This document shows positions 54,728-64,000 of a stretch of 64,000 nt of DNA, piece after piece; the first letter of the stretch is position 1, and each line of letters opens with the position of its first letter. Location of the stretch: the NCBI GenBank assembly GCA_002270565.1, contig NQMI01000091.1, positions 124,001 to 188,000 on the forward strand, written 5' to 3'. Below the pieces are notes generated by a model that had not been told where the DNA came from, searched no databases, and saw only the letters and a list, made by a program, of their open reading frames with translations. A program made the translations under genes and the position numbers. The DNA is from Stenocarpella maydis. Its lineage: Eukaryota > Ascomycota > Sordariomycetes > Diaporthales > Diaporthaceae.

Positions 54728-57700
54728 GATGGGCTGTCTGTGTGGAGGGCGTATCTGTTTCGTGAGGACCCTACTGGAGCGTGTCCAACAAGGTATAGAC
54801 TACTTGGAATTAGGTAGTCTACATACAAGTCATAAGAGAACAGGGTTGATGTCTGGGCATCGGTGATGAGCGTGGATGAGGGGGCAGACCCGCCCGGTTG
54901 GATGCGCAGGGCAGGCACCTGATATTTGTATGAATAAATTATCGCATAGGATCTCTGCACGCCTGCTCATCAGGATCAGAGTTTGCAGATGGGCACTTTC
55001 TAGTCCGCCGCCCTCACGTTCCTGTCCAGGACTCACGTCATCAAAGTCCCTCACGGATTCCAGACGACAATGTGGGGTCCCCGGCAAGGACAATGACCGA
55101 ACACTGGCGCCGGGGTCCCCAGAGGGGGTGGGTGGTCGACGTCGCACCAGGGCGACCTTGGATCTGCACCGGCTCCCTTGCCAGTGACTGCAGCCAGAGT
55201 GCCAAACTGCTGGCGTCGCTGTTTTGCTCGCCCTTTACCCCGGACGGACACACATGATGGACATGATGGACATGCCAGGCACGCTCCTCTACCCCAGACG
55301 AACGATTCAGTTGGTGTGGGTTGAGATCCTTCTCCGCGTCTTCTCTTGCAGGAATTCCCTCGCCCTGGTATTGTCGATGCAACCACCGAACCATGGGCGG
55401 CCCATTTTCGGGAGCTTCTCGCAGCGCAGCGCAGTCATCGGACTTGACAATCAGAGGAGATTCCCGGGCTGCAGGGAAAGCGCCTCACACCCAGCAAATG
55501 GCAGCAAGTGGGTGGCAATCCTGACTCGCCAGTGGTTTTTTTTTACTTGGATCAATCCGGGACTGCACTGGATTCTCGATGCTCCACCAGCCGAGGCGTG
55601 CACCAACCGATTTGACGGGCAGATCAGCCCAGGACGCACTGGACAGCATGTCACCGGGTGGGCGATGTCTGGGAACAGTGGTCGGCCCTCTCCCTTCCCT
55701 GTCAACCCGTCCCGAAATCCCCCCGTGGGCGGATGGGATGAGCCTGGATGGGGCCGTGGGAATGGGCTGTTATGTAAACTTGGTGGTGTTCCTCCAGGTC
55801 GAGACCTGCCGACCCCAGAGGACCGAGCCCACTTCTTCCCACCAGGGCCACCTGCTGTCTGCAGAGTCCTGCAGTGGCTCCCACATGGCGCACCACTTTT
55901 CTCCAGGTCGAGGATGGGTCACTTGACTCCAGGGGGGGGAACAAGTGGGTATCCCCAGACCGCGCACCCCGATCTTGGGAAAACTCAAAAAGTGCTCTGG
56001 GGGGGAGGGGGCCACTCATTGGGACGGGCACGCCCTCGCCAAAACCCACGGCCCGACATGATGACCTTGATACATAGTAAAAAGGTTCTCACTCACACGG
56101 CCGTAACAAAGGAATAATGAGGCTCAACCGAACCGCCCAGGCCTCGCCATGCCACGCCACCGAGGAGCCAAGTGGGATCAAGGCTTCCCGCCAAGCCGGC
56201 ACGCAGCCAAGGTGGGCGCTGGGCCTTTGCTGACCCGTCAGGGGCTGACTCGCCCGCTCGCACGGCCAGAAATCCCAGAGGACGACGCCGACGCCGACAG
56301 GGGGTGGCCAGTCAGCCGGGTCCCCAAGAACCAACTGGGCCGACCCCCCTCCAGTCCCACACGTTGCTCATGTGCCGCCGAGGAGCGCCCGAGGCTAGCC
56401 CTCCGTGTTTGGCCGACCACGCCCCGTTCGACGGACTGCAGTCGACCTCGACGCCGGAGCACTGTGGCGGTATGTGGTGCGTTGTCGCCGGTTTTGACCA
56501 GATCCGGGGGCCCATGGGAGTATCGCGTGTTCGATGTCGATGGGCTGATGGGTATCGGTCACTCGAGCCTGGGAGCACATCCCGACACGCGACCCGGGTC
56601 TTTTCTGTGAAGGGGATCCGATGCGGCCTGATGCGCCTCGTGAGGTGGATGGTGTCCCATTCCTCCTGGTGCTTTGCTGCGCGGTGCTTTGAGCCTCGGT
56701 AGGCTTGGTAGCGTCCCGGTTGGTGCTGACCGTCTACTGGCTTGCTTCTGGCGCGGGAGCTGGAGGTCTGCCAGCGAGACGGCAGCACGGTGCCGTCGAG
56801 GAAACAACACCAGAGTGCAAAGAGCAAGGCATCGTGCACGAGGGAGCCTGGCGGCGGCAGCTGGGCCTTTATGTCAACAACCGAACGGCTCAATACCAAG
56901 AAGGGGGCACTGCAGGTGAAACCCTTGTCGCGCGTATTTACCCCGAGGGGACTCCTCCTTTCCCCATGTTGTGAGTCTGGGTTACCCGCCAAGAGTGCTC
57001 GACTCGACGCAATCCCCGGATCTCTAGCAACATCAACGAGCAATCCAGGACTTGCATTCCCCAGGCTGTGCTCCTTCGGACCCACAGAGACGGCCACTAA
57101 GGAGATGACTTGGCTGACTTGCTGCGGCTCGGGCCATCTGCGTCCGCCTCCGGGACAAGCAAGGAAGATTTCGGCGAGTCCCTTGGCTGGCTAGAGATGA
57201 AGGAGGATGGATGGCTTTGGTCACCAGCTCAGCCGAGGCTGAGCCGATGGAATACCCACAAGTTGTGCTGGCAGGGAACTGGGAGGCCTATGATTGATCA
57301 ATGGCCCTGTACTCCAGTGGGAAAGTGATGCCGTTGGTGTTTTGGCCAGTCGGTGACCAGCCTACCAGTCAGAGGCTCCTGAGGTTTCGGACATCAAGCG
57401 TTTGCGAGGGATGGGAACTAACAGCACGCGTGTAGTTGGGTATCCATCGAACACCAATCTGCAGAAACAGTCTCGGTAGACATCAGCACCTCCAGCTGAC
57501 ATGATCAAGCCCAAGCGCATCGATCGGTCTAACCTCTTAACGTCCCAGGCTAGACCGTCGTGCACTCTCGACACGGGCACCCATAGTCCCCAGACACACA
57601 CGATGCTGCCACGGCCAAAACACCAGAGACCTGCAAGTCTCAGCAGTTCTCGCTTCGCTAGTTCGACGACTCTGCACTGAGAATCACGAGCTCCTGGCTC

Positions 57701-57771
57701 AGCTGATATATAGAATTCTGAAGTATCCAGCACATCTCCGGCGCAACTACATACAGGAAGCCCTTCCCCGT
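54728..57771. other. 3-kb GC-rich intergenic region
   Basis: Promoter of the sugar-transporter gene, with CreA-like hexamers near 55071-55150 and a short direct repeat (ATGATGGAC twice, about 55255-55273). Long frames on both strands (for example 55224-56117 plus, 56312-57097 minus) overlap each other and show no domains. I regard them as chance frames in GC-rich DNA. Confidence 0.45.
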
Positions 57772-59172
57772 TCAAAGTCGGGCCTGGTCGTTCGGCCTGG
57801 ACAACCTTGTGTCCACGAAATCTTCGAACTCCCGCGGCTCACCGAGCTTATTCCCTCGCCTGGCCGCCTCTAGTTCCGCGCTGCTCTTCCAGCCCCAGGC
57901 TTTGTCCTTTTCCGGCCCGTTGCTGTGCCCGTTCAAGACGTTGAGCATATACTTGCCGATATTCGGGAGAAACCTGGATTATACGTCAGCAGGTGTCGCC
58001 TTGTCTAGGGGGGATTAGGAGCAAGGGTTTCGTGGGTTATACTTGTAACCACAGAAAGATCCCCCATTTATGACATAGATGCCCTTGATTTTCGGATGCT
58101 CACACAGCAGCAAATCCTCCGAGGGCGTCGTCGAGTCCCAGCAAACCCGCCAGTACTCGGGCTTGCCTCGCGCAAAGCCTGGCATCAGCTTCGAGGTCAG
58201 GATCTTCTCCGTCTCGCGCTTCAGGCCTTCCGGCACATCCCTCTGGTCCCGACCTGACGGCGGCACGGAGATCTTCCTCCCAGACTTGCTCCTAACGGTG
58301 TTAACCAGCCTGGTGACCGAGTTGTTGTACTTCAGAAGCCTGTTGCTTTTCGAAGCAGGTATCACCTCCCCAACCTGGCCGTAGATCACACACGGCAGCT
58401 CGACGTCCGCCATCCTCGCCGTGTCGCCCTCGGACACGCCGTAGTACACCGACACGACGGCCGTGGCCTGCGCCTGGCGCTCGATGCTGTCCTGCTCGGG
58501 GACACCCAGCGCCTCCTCGACGGGGCTCAGCAGCGCACTGGTCCAGCCACCGACGGCGAGGACGACCTTGTCGGCCGCGAGGCGCCGGCCGTCAGCGGTC
58601 CTGCAGCCCCCGACCACGCCCGTCCCCTCGTCGACCAGCAGCTCCGCGACGTCGCCCACGACCCTCCTCACGCCCTTCCCCTCGGCCGTGGCCATGAGCC
58701 GCGCCGTCGCGCCCGCCGCGTCCGCCCACCCGGCGTCAGGGTTAAAGTATGCCGCGTCGAACCCCGCCGTCTCCGTGCCCGCCAGCAGGCCGCCCCACCG
58801 CCGGCCGAGGTCCCCGAGCGGGACGTCCTGCGTGATGCGGGTGCCGCGCCCGCGCAGCGCCGCGAGGATCCGGGCCTGCAGGTCGCTGCCAGCCTCGTTC
58901 AGCCTCAGCCAGCCGACGCGGTGGAAGCACGGCCCCAGCTCGTTGCTCCAGAACCAGGCGTGCATGGCCTCGTTGGCGAGGTTGCAGTACAGCGTGCTCG
59001 GGTAGTCGGCACGGATGATGCGGTTGATGTCGATGGCGGCCGCCTTGGCCGGCGGCGAGGACTCGCGGTCGATGACGGTGACCCTCGACGGGTCCCGGTA
59101 GGTCTGGGCCAGGTGGTAGGCCGTCGAGGTCCCGAAGGTGCCGCCGCCGATGATGAGCACTGTTGGCTCCAT
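57772..59172 (-). CDS. FAD-dependent amine oxidase, fructosyl-amino-acid oxidase (amadoriase)-like
   Basis: Two exons (59172-58043, 57973-57772) joined by a 69-bp intron give 443 residues. The N terminus carries the dinucleotide-binding motif 'VLIIGGGTFGTSTAYHLA' with the acidic residue ending strand 2 ('VTVIDRE'), as in the DAO superfamily. Near the C terminus 'RVCWDSTTPSEDLLL' contains Cys344, at the position used for covalent FAD attachment in amadoriases and sarcosine oxidases. Then come 'IYVINGGSFCGYK' and, after splicing, 'FLPNIGKYMLNVLNG'. The enzyme should oxidise a secondary amine (an Amadori product, N-methyl amino acid or similar) to imine and H2O2, typically in the peroxisome, although the C-terminal ARL is not a clear PTS1. 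Length fits the family (about 440). The opposite strand is open over part of the GC-rich exon, which is a shadow. Confidence 0.87.
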
Positions 59173-61174
59173 GTTTGGTGTCTTGGAGCTCTAAGAAGCT
59201 TGGGTTGCGGTCTTGTGGTTTTACTTGTCTGTCCTGCGTTGTGCCTGTCGGATGCAACCAACCCACCCCTGGGATTGAAGCATTGATGATGGTTCCCTCA
59301 CCCCCGTTATCGTGTAAAAACGGTCGCAACCCCACTCGCACCTTGTGCCAGACCAGCTCCCCGGGTCGATCCCCCACAAGACCCAAGGTCATCTGATAGG
59401 GGTTCTCGGAGATGTCTCGTCAAGTCGAGCTGGTGGTGGTGGAGGGCCAAGGTGGCCATCCATGCTCTCCCCCGCAGTTGCCATTCGCGGCCCAGGCCCT
59501 CGCAACGCGTATGACTGGACCACTGGCAGAATAGCCAAACTTTATGTTCCATCCCTTTGGGTGCTGGATCGAGTCCCCCGTCGCAGTTTTGCTTGGGTGG
59601 GCTGAAGTCCTTGATGACAGCGAGGCGATTGATAATGTCGGACAGAGGGTCGCCACCAAATTCAGCATATGAGCCCAACCACCGCTACTGCGAGGGCTAA
59701 GAAATTCATGAGCATACCCAGAGGATCGCACGAACTTGGAATCTCAAGACGCAATTCGGCACCCAAGTTCATGACCTTGCATAGGGCGACGCTGTGAGTG
59801 TGTGTTCGTGGGTGATTGGGGCCCCACTGACTGCTTAGTCATCCAGTAAAGCCCACTCGCCCACACTCTCTAAGATCCTTCTTCGAACCCCTCCAAACCT
59901 TCCCCCTTTCTTTAGCGATGAAATTTTTAAGTATCTATAGCTATATCAACTACCTAACTATACCTTTCTTTATTTTTTGGAAAAAAAAAAAAGGTACTTT
60001 GATCGGCTTAAAAGTAAAACCTACTAAAGGGCTGTGACGGTCGGCCAGGGGGATTCACATGTATACATATACGTAGTGGGTGATAGTCAATTGATTCGTC
60101 GGCTATGAAGATTCTATGGTTGCCCAGGCGCTATTGATAACACTAGCCTGGCGCACGAGCCACTTAGTGCCCAGTGCTCAGCGCCCTGGCACAACGCCCT
60201 CTGGGCGTACTATTAACCACTATTCCCACGGGCTGATTAGTAGCTGGCTTGGTAACGACTAACTAATACCGACTGTTATGTTGTAACCCCTTTTTTTATT
60301 TCAAATTATTATCTTGGTTCTTGATCGTCTTACCAATTCTTTCAACGTGCGCCCTGGCCGTTAGTCGAAGGGTGCCTCGTTCGGAGCGTCGCCATAGGTA
60401 GCCTTCTAAGCACCTCGGCTGTTTTTGTCCTTCGAGATATCATTAGAGATTGTCAACGCCACACCTAAGCTATTCCAATGTGCTCGTGGAATAAGCCGAT
60501 CCCTTTGTGGCAACGGTCACCGCCATCGTCGTATCCGATGTTAACCTTCCTCGCGCTTCTGACTTGGCAAAGCGATGAACCGTTGGCAACCGCTGTTCCA
60601 TTTGGCCAAGATCTGAAGTACAAACCATAATCATTCCATTGCTACGTCATATCCCAGCTACGTAGTATAGTCCGTGTCGTATATGACTTGCATTCGTGGA
60701 GAAGTCCACCTTAGGAAGGTCACGGAGAATTCAACTGGCGTGATTCACGGGACAGCACCCTAGACAAATTTTAATGTCTGTTTGCCGTCGCTCTTGACCC
60801 CTTTGTAGCATATTCGGACGAACGACTACCGATCCTTTCAGGAAGGTAGGTATGTAGGTAGGCTGATAGATAGCACATGTGTGCGCCCTGCCGTGAAGAA
60901 GAGGCTTGGCCCACGAAGCTTATTACTCTACATCCCTGCTTTTACTCCCTAAGTGAGGTTCAGTCATTGCTCACTAAGCATGCAAAGACCGAGCAAGACT
61001 TGTCACGCTCCGCCTCCTCGGAAAGAGGCAAGTAGATAACATGATGATATAAGTTAAGCTTGAAGATCGAGATGACTGCAAGACCGGAGACCACATTTCA
61101 TTCTGGGATCAAGCCACAGTCCAAACCCAACGAGCGCACAGCCCTATCTCAATTTCACACTCTACTCTATCAAC
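59173..61174. other. Intergenic
   Basis: About 2 kb, AT-rich between 59920 and 60020 and around 60290. A TATAAG lies near 61048, upstream of the secreted-protein gene. No other gene recognised. Confidence 0.45.
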
Positions 61175-61546
61175 ATGCAGCTCTATCCTTTGGCCCTTGG
61201 CCTCGCATACTCCCTCTCAGCTGTTACAGCCTCGCCAGTTACGGTCGAGAGCCGTCAGGCGGCGACATGCCCTGACTGGGGCCGGAATATTGGAGGTGCA
61301 CTTATCCTCGCTCCTAGAGATGCCGAGGCCAGCCTCTGCTGCGTTTACGGCGTGTCAATTGCGCATTGCTGTAGGAACAAGCCTTTCACCGATGATCCAA
61401 CATGGTCTCGGGCTCTGCCATGCGACAGCCCTTATTTTCAGAGTTCAACAGCGTTTGCACCCTTCTACAGTTGCCAAATCGACCCATGCCGTGAGGGCTG
61501 CGAGGATATTCCGTATGTATTTGACGGACCTGGATGTGAGAATTAG
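61175..61546 (+). CDS. Small secreted cysteine-rich protein, effector candidate
   Basis: An intronless gene of 123 residues. Residues 1-20 form a clear signal peptide ('LYPLALGLAYSLSAVTAS'), followed by a short propeptide-like stretch to 'ESRQ'. The mature part has ten cysteines, including two CC pairs ('SLCCVYG', 'AHCCRNK') and three spaced C near the end ('SCQIDPCREGC'), consistent with five disulphides. No repeat, membrane helix or known fold signature is evident. Size, secretion signal and cysteine content are those of fungal small secreted proteins, some of which are effectors or antimicrobial proteins. Function is inference only. The start is well placed, with CAACATG context and a TATA-like element about 130 bp upstream. 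Confidence 0.7.
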   Translation: MQLYPLALGLAYSLSAVTASPVTVESRQAATCPDWGRNIGGALILAPRDAEASLCCVYGVSIAHCCRNKPFTDDPTWSRALPCDSPYFQSSTAFAPFYSCQIDPCREGCEDIPYVFDGPGCEN

Positions 61547-62118
61547 GGATGTGGTCATTGGTTATTACTGCGAAGGGGACTTCCATGTATTGGGCGGTAC
61601 TCTGAGTCGATAGCCTTCGGCACAGACTGATGCGACTCATTGAGAGGGCGAACTCAAACAGTGGCGTGCTTGCAGTCCGTCTCGATCGATCATACCAAGA
61701 TGGTGAAGCCAAGGAGACTAAGGTAGCCTTGGTTGAAGACGAGGGATACGGGGCAGCAGGAGAATCAAGGCAAGACTATGGGGTGATCTATCAAATGCAA
61801 AATGATATACTTAATTATCTTCGCTTCTGTAGTGTAGAATCAACACCACAGCTGTTGTTGTCCAAACGGTCGAGTCTGTGTAAGTGTGTGCTTCAGTGCA
61901 AGGACCCACCTTTCATCTCTGTCACATATCGCGACTTTGCCTTCCTCTCACCATCGCCTCGACGTGCACAGCTGCCAGTCGAGTATCGCTTGGAGACTAG
62001 ATAGGGTGGCTTTGAGCAGGCCGAAGCGATGATTGCCTATTGAGCAATGAGTTGTCGCCGTGCAGCCTTCTTTATCGAGCAGTCTGGGACTTCCAGCTCC
62101 AAGCATATCCGGACCATC
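61547..62118. other. Intergenic
   Basis: An open plus frame at 61630-62004 shows no domain. Nothing else recognised. Confidence 0.4.
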
Positions 62119-62453
62119 ATGACAGCAAGCCGGACATACGATGTAAGCTGCTTTTGGAGTCTATGCATGATCCTTTTCTAACTTTTCGTCTCTTAAAGAC
62201 GCAATAGATGCGCTTAATACGTTGCAGATGCCCTTCAAGCAGCTGCAACAAGGCGGGGATCAAGCCTGATGCGTCCTTTGTCTGGGAGATGAAGGTCTGC
62301 CTGAAGCGCATCGGCTACACTGTAAACGCCTCTCAAAAAGATACTATGTGTTCCATAATGACTGAATATGATCTAGCCATCGGATCCAAATCGTCTTAAT
62401 GTGGTCCATGTCGCGGGAACCAAGGGCAAGGGCAGCACATGCAGTCAACGTAC
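62119..62453 (+). pseudogene. Folylpolyglutamate synthase N-terminal fragment, frameshifted
   Basis: ATG at 62119 starts 'MTASRTYD', then a relic intron (GTAAGC at 62143, CTAAC branch, AG at 62198), 'DAIDALNTLQMPF', a frame change to 'AGIKPDASFVWEMKVCLKRI' and another to 'NRLNVVHVAGTKGKGSTC', the ATP-binding P-loop of folylpolyglutamate synthase. The order and spacing are those of the N terminus of the eukaryotic enzyme, which adds glutamates to folates. The sequence stops immediately after the P-loop, at the edge of the foldback element at 62454. At least two frameshifts and the loss of the remaining about 400 residues make it non-functional. Confidence 0.75.
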
Positions 62454-62843
62454 GCCTACCCGGCTTTTCACATACGCCCACCCAAAAATACAAAACGTTA
62501 AGCTTACAACCTCATATAAAATTAAGTACTTTTTATAAAACACCTACCTAAAACCCCTACTATAGCTCTCTAATATCCCTACTCTGCCCCTCCTTTTTAG
62601 AGAGCCCATCCCTCCAGAGAGCCCGTCCCTCTAGAGAGCCCATCCCTCTAGAGGGGTGAGCTCTTAGATAGAGAGACAGGCTCTCAGATAGAAGGAGGGG
62701 TAGAGGGATATTAAAGAGCTATAGTACGGGTTCTAAATAGGGGTTTTGGGTAGGGGTTTTATAAAAAGTACTTAATTTTATATAAGGCTGCATGCTTAAC
62801 TTTTTGTATTTTTGGGTGGGTGCACGTAAAAAGCTGGGTAGGC
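62454..62843. mobile_element. 390-bp foldback MITE
   Basis: The element is almost one long imperfect palindrome: GCCTACCC at the left end and GGGTAGGC at the right. The arms of about 165 bp pair through, for example, CCCACCCAAAAATACAAAA, ATATAAAATTAAGTACTTTT and TAGCTCT. The centre has short direct repeats (AGAGAGCCCATCCCTC-like, three times). No coding capacity. It abuts the broken folylpolyglutamate synthase fragment. No target duplication is obvious. Confidence 0.75.
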
Positions 62844-63362
62844 ATATATTGACTATAGCACGTGCGCCTTCATTAACCCATGTCATCTCTTCCCGAAGCT
62901 CTCGAAACAGGGTTCAGTTTATCTGGTGTGGCTGCGATGCGCTGCGGACGCGCGATTTACGGGGAAATATGGCCCCCAGATCCTATCCGTTCCTCAAACT
63001 TGACTTTGCCTCAGACTGCTTGATAATGACTCTTCTGAGGTCGATCTGCATAGTCTGGAACAGATGAGAGTAGGTGCTGATCAGTGCATGTCATCATAAT
63101 AGCCTGGTGTCACCTGGTGTCGCTTTTGAGCTGATTATAATATCATTAAAGGTTTTTAGAAGTGGAGGGCATATATCATAAAAGAAAAGACTGCTAGTAT
63201 AATAATAGTAGTATATAATAGTAATAGTATTAGTAGGTAACTATATAAAATAGACCTTGGGGCCGCTGGCTCAATTGTCAGCCCTAGTATCTACATTCTA
63301 TTGCCAGCCCGAAGCAATCGTCAACTCGCCAATCGTCAACTCGCACACCCAACGGCCCAGGG
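62844..63362. other. Intergenic debris
   Basis: Contains a TA/TAG-rich stretch (63180-63245). No gene recognised. Confidence 0.4.
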
Positions 63363-63949
63363 ATCAGCGGAGCGGGACGTGTATCTCGCACGCGAAGCGT
63401 GCGAGATATGCTGGCCCACTCCGCTTGCGGCGTAGCGTTCTGCTTATCCCCGTGCCTCTGCAGCCCCTGGCTGACTAAGCAACCCAAGCACGCTCCACGC
63501 CCAATATCAACCACGCTTCTTCATTATCAACACCATAGAAACCGCTAAACGATATGAATTGACTGTTTTAAAGCAACTTGGTGATAGATTCAGTCTGTTC
63601 TGAAGGCGTCCTCTTGTTGTTTCTAGGGGGGAACCCCCTAGGACCCCCTGCCTGCGGCGCTGAGCCTGCGGCGCCTCACCACGCCCCCTTCCGGCCCACG
63701 CCCCCTTCCGGCCCGCGCCTTCCTCTTCAACAACGGACCACGATTTTCAACGACATGTCTTCTTAACAATTTCCTCTCGGCTAAATACTTTCAGAGGTAC
63801 ATCGTCATTGACCAATCCAGACTCGAGGATTCTGAACAGACCAATCCAGACTCAGATAACTTTCGGGTGATTACGCTGGGTAAGAACGCTACGCGGGCCG
63901 CATATCTCGCACGCTTCGCATGCTCGATACACGTCCCGCTCCGCTGAAT
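63363..63949. repeat. Long inverted-repeat unit, about 590 bp
   Basis: 63363-63416 and 63895-63949 are reverse complements over about 54 bp with few mismatches (core GGAGCGGGACGTGTATC). The left arm itself folds: TATCTCGCACGC, loop GAA, GCGTGCGAGATA at about 63382-63408. Between the arms lie a CTAGGGGG/CCCCCTAG hairpin (about 63623-63642) and a direct duplication of ACGCCCCCTTCCGGCCC (63681-63697, 63699-63715). No open frame of note. Probably a non-autonomous mobile element. Confidence 0.6.
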
Positions 63950-64000
63950 AATACTAGGTGGAAAGCCCCTACTGGGGCCCTAGGAGCTATCCATCTAATG

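Noticed and set aside
55224..56117. 297-codon plus frame in the 3-kb gap
   Set aside because: No start context, domains or introns; overlaps other frames in GC-rich DNA.
56312..57097. 261-codon minus frame
   Set aside because: Same reason; overlaps plus-strand frames of similar length and has no recognisable block.
60030..60480. Possible solo LTR (TGTGACGG...CCACA)
   Set aside because: No 5-bp target duplication, no second copy in the window, and the ends are weak.

Overview
The window is nuclear DNA from a filamentous ascomycete, most likely a plant-associated Sordariomycete. The evidence is the short GT-AG introns (about 48-100 bp) with CTRAC-like branch sites, the gene families present (NEP1-like protein, cytochrome P450, DUF1996, S10 carboxypeptidase, NACHT-ankyrin protein, small secreted cysteine-rich protein) and a transposon decayed in the C-to-T/G-to-A manner of repeat-induced point mutation (RIP). 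No rRNA, tRNA or CRISPR was found. Gene models were built by hand from reading frames and splice sites; all coordinates are inferred from the sequence alone.

Layout. 0-1.7 kb: AT-rich DNA with a frameshifted 5' fragment of the spliceosomal helicase gene BRR2. 1.7-20.6 kb: mostly ordinary genes, namely a large polytopic membrane protein (-), an MFS exporter (-), a P450 (+), a secreted DUF1996 protein (+), a secreted S10 carboxypeptidase (+) and a C2H2 zinc-finger protein (-). 22.2-29.0 kb: a very large NACHT-ankyrin STAND protein (-) whose frame is broken once and which carries an in-frame stop near its 3' end. 29.3-30.5 kb: a truncated FAD monooxygenase. 31.9-37.4 kb: a compact block with an NLP, an omega/Ecm4-type glutathione transferase, a GNAT acetyltransferase and a tandem-GFA protein.

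37.5-50.5 kb is an accessory, repeat-rich stretch. It holds degenerate low-complexity ORFs, an element with perfect 20-bp inverted ends, 148-bp tandem repeats upstream of an apparently intact gene derived from a retroelement RNase H, a GliT-like thioredoxin-reductase homologue lacking one redox cysteine, and a RIP-ruined pogo/Fot1 transposon (47413-49262) with 41-bp inverted ends and a TA target duplication. The transposon sits inside the coding sequence of a conserved but now dead host gene. A DUF3716-like remnant follows.

50.5-61.6 kb returns to ordinary genes: a hypothetical protein, a sugar/polyol transporter, a fructosyl-amine-oxidase-like flavoenzyme and a small secreted 10-cysteine protein. 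62.1-64 kb is again debris: a 5' fragment of folylpolyglutamate synthase ending exactly at a 390-bp foldback MITE, then a long inverted repeat. The main biological theme is a patchwork of functional secretory and metabolic genes interleaved with islands where transposons, RIP-like mutation and gene fragments accumulate. No secondary-metabolite cluster backbone gene (PKS, NRPS or terpene cyclase) is visible.
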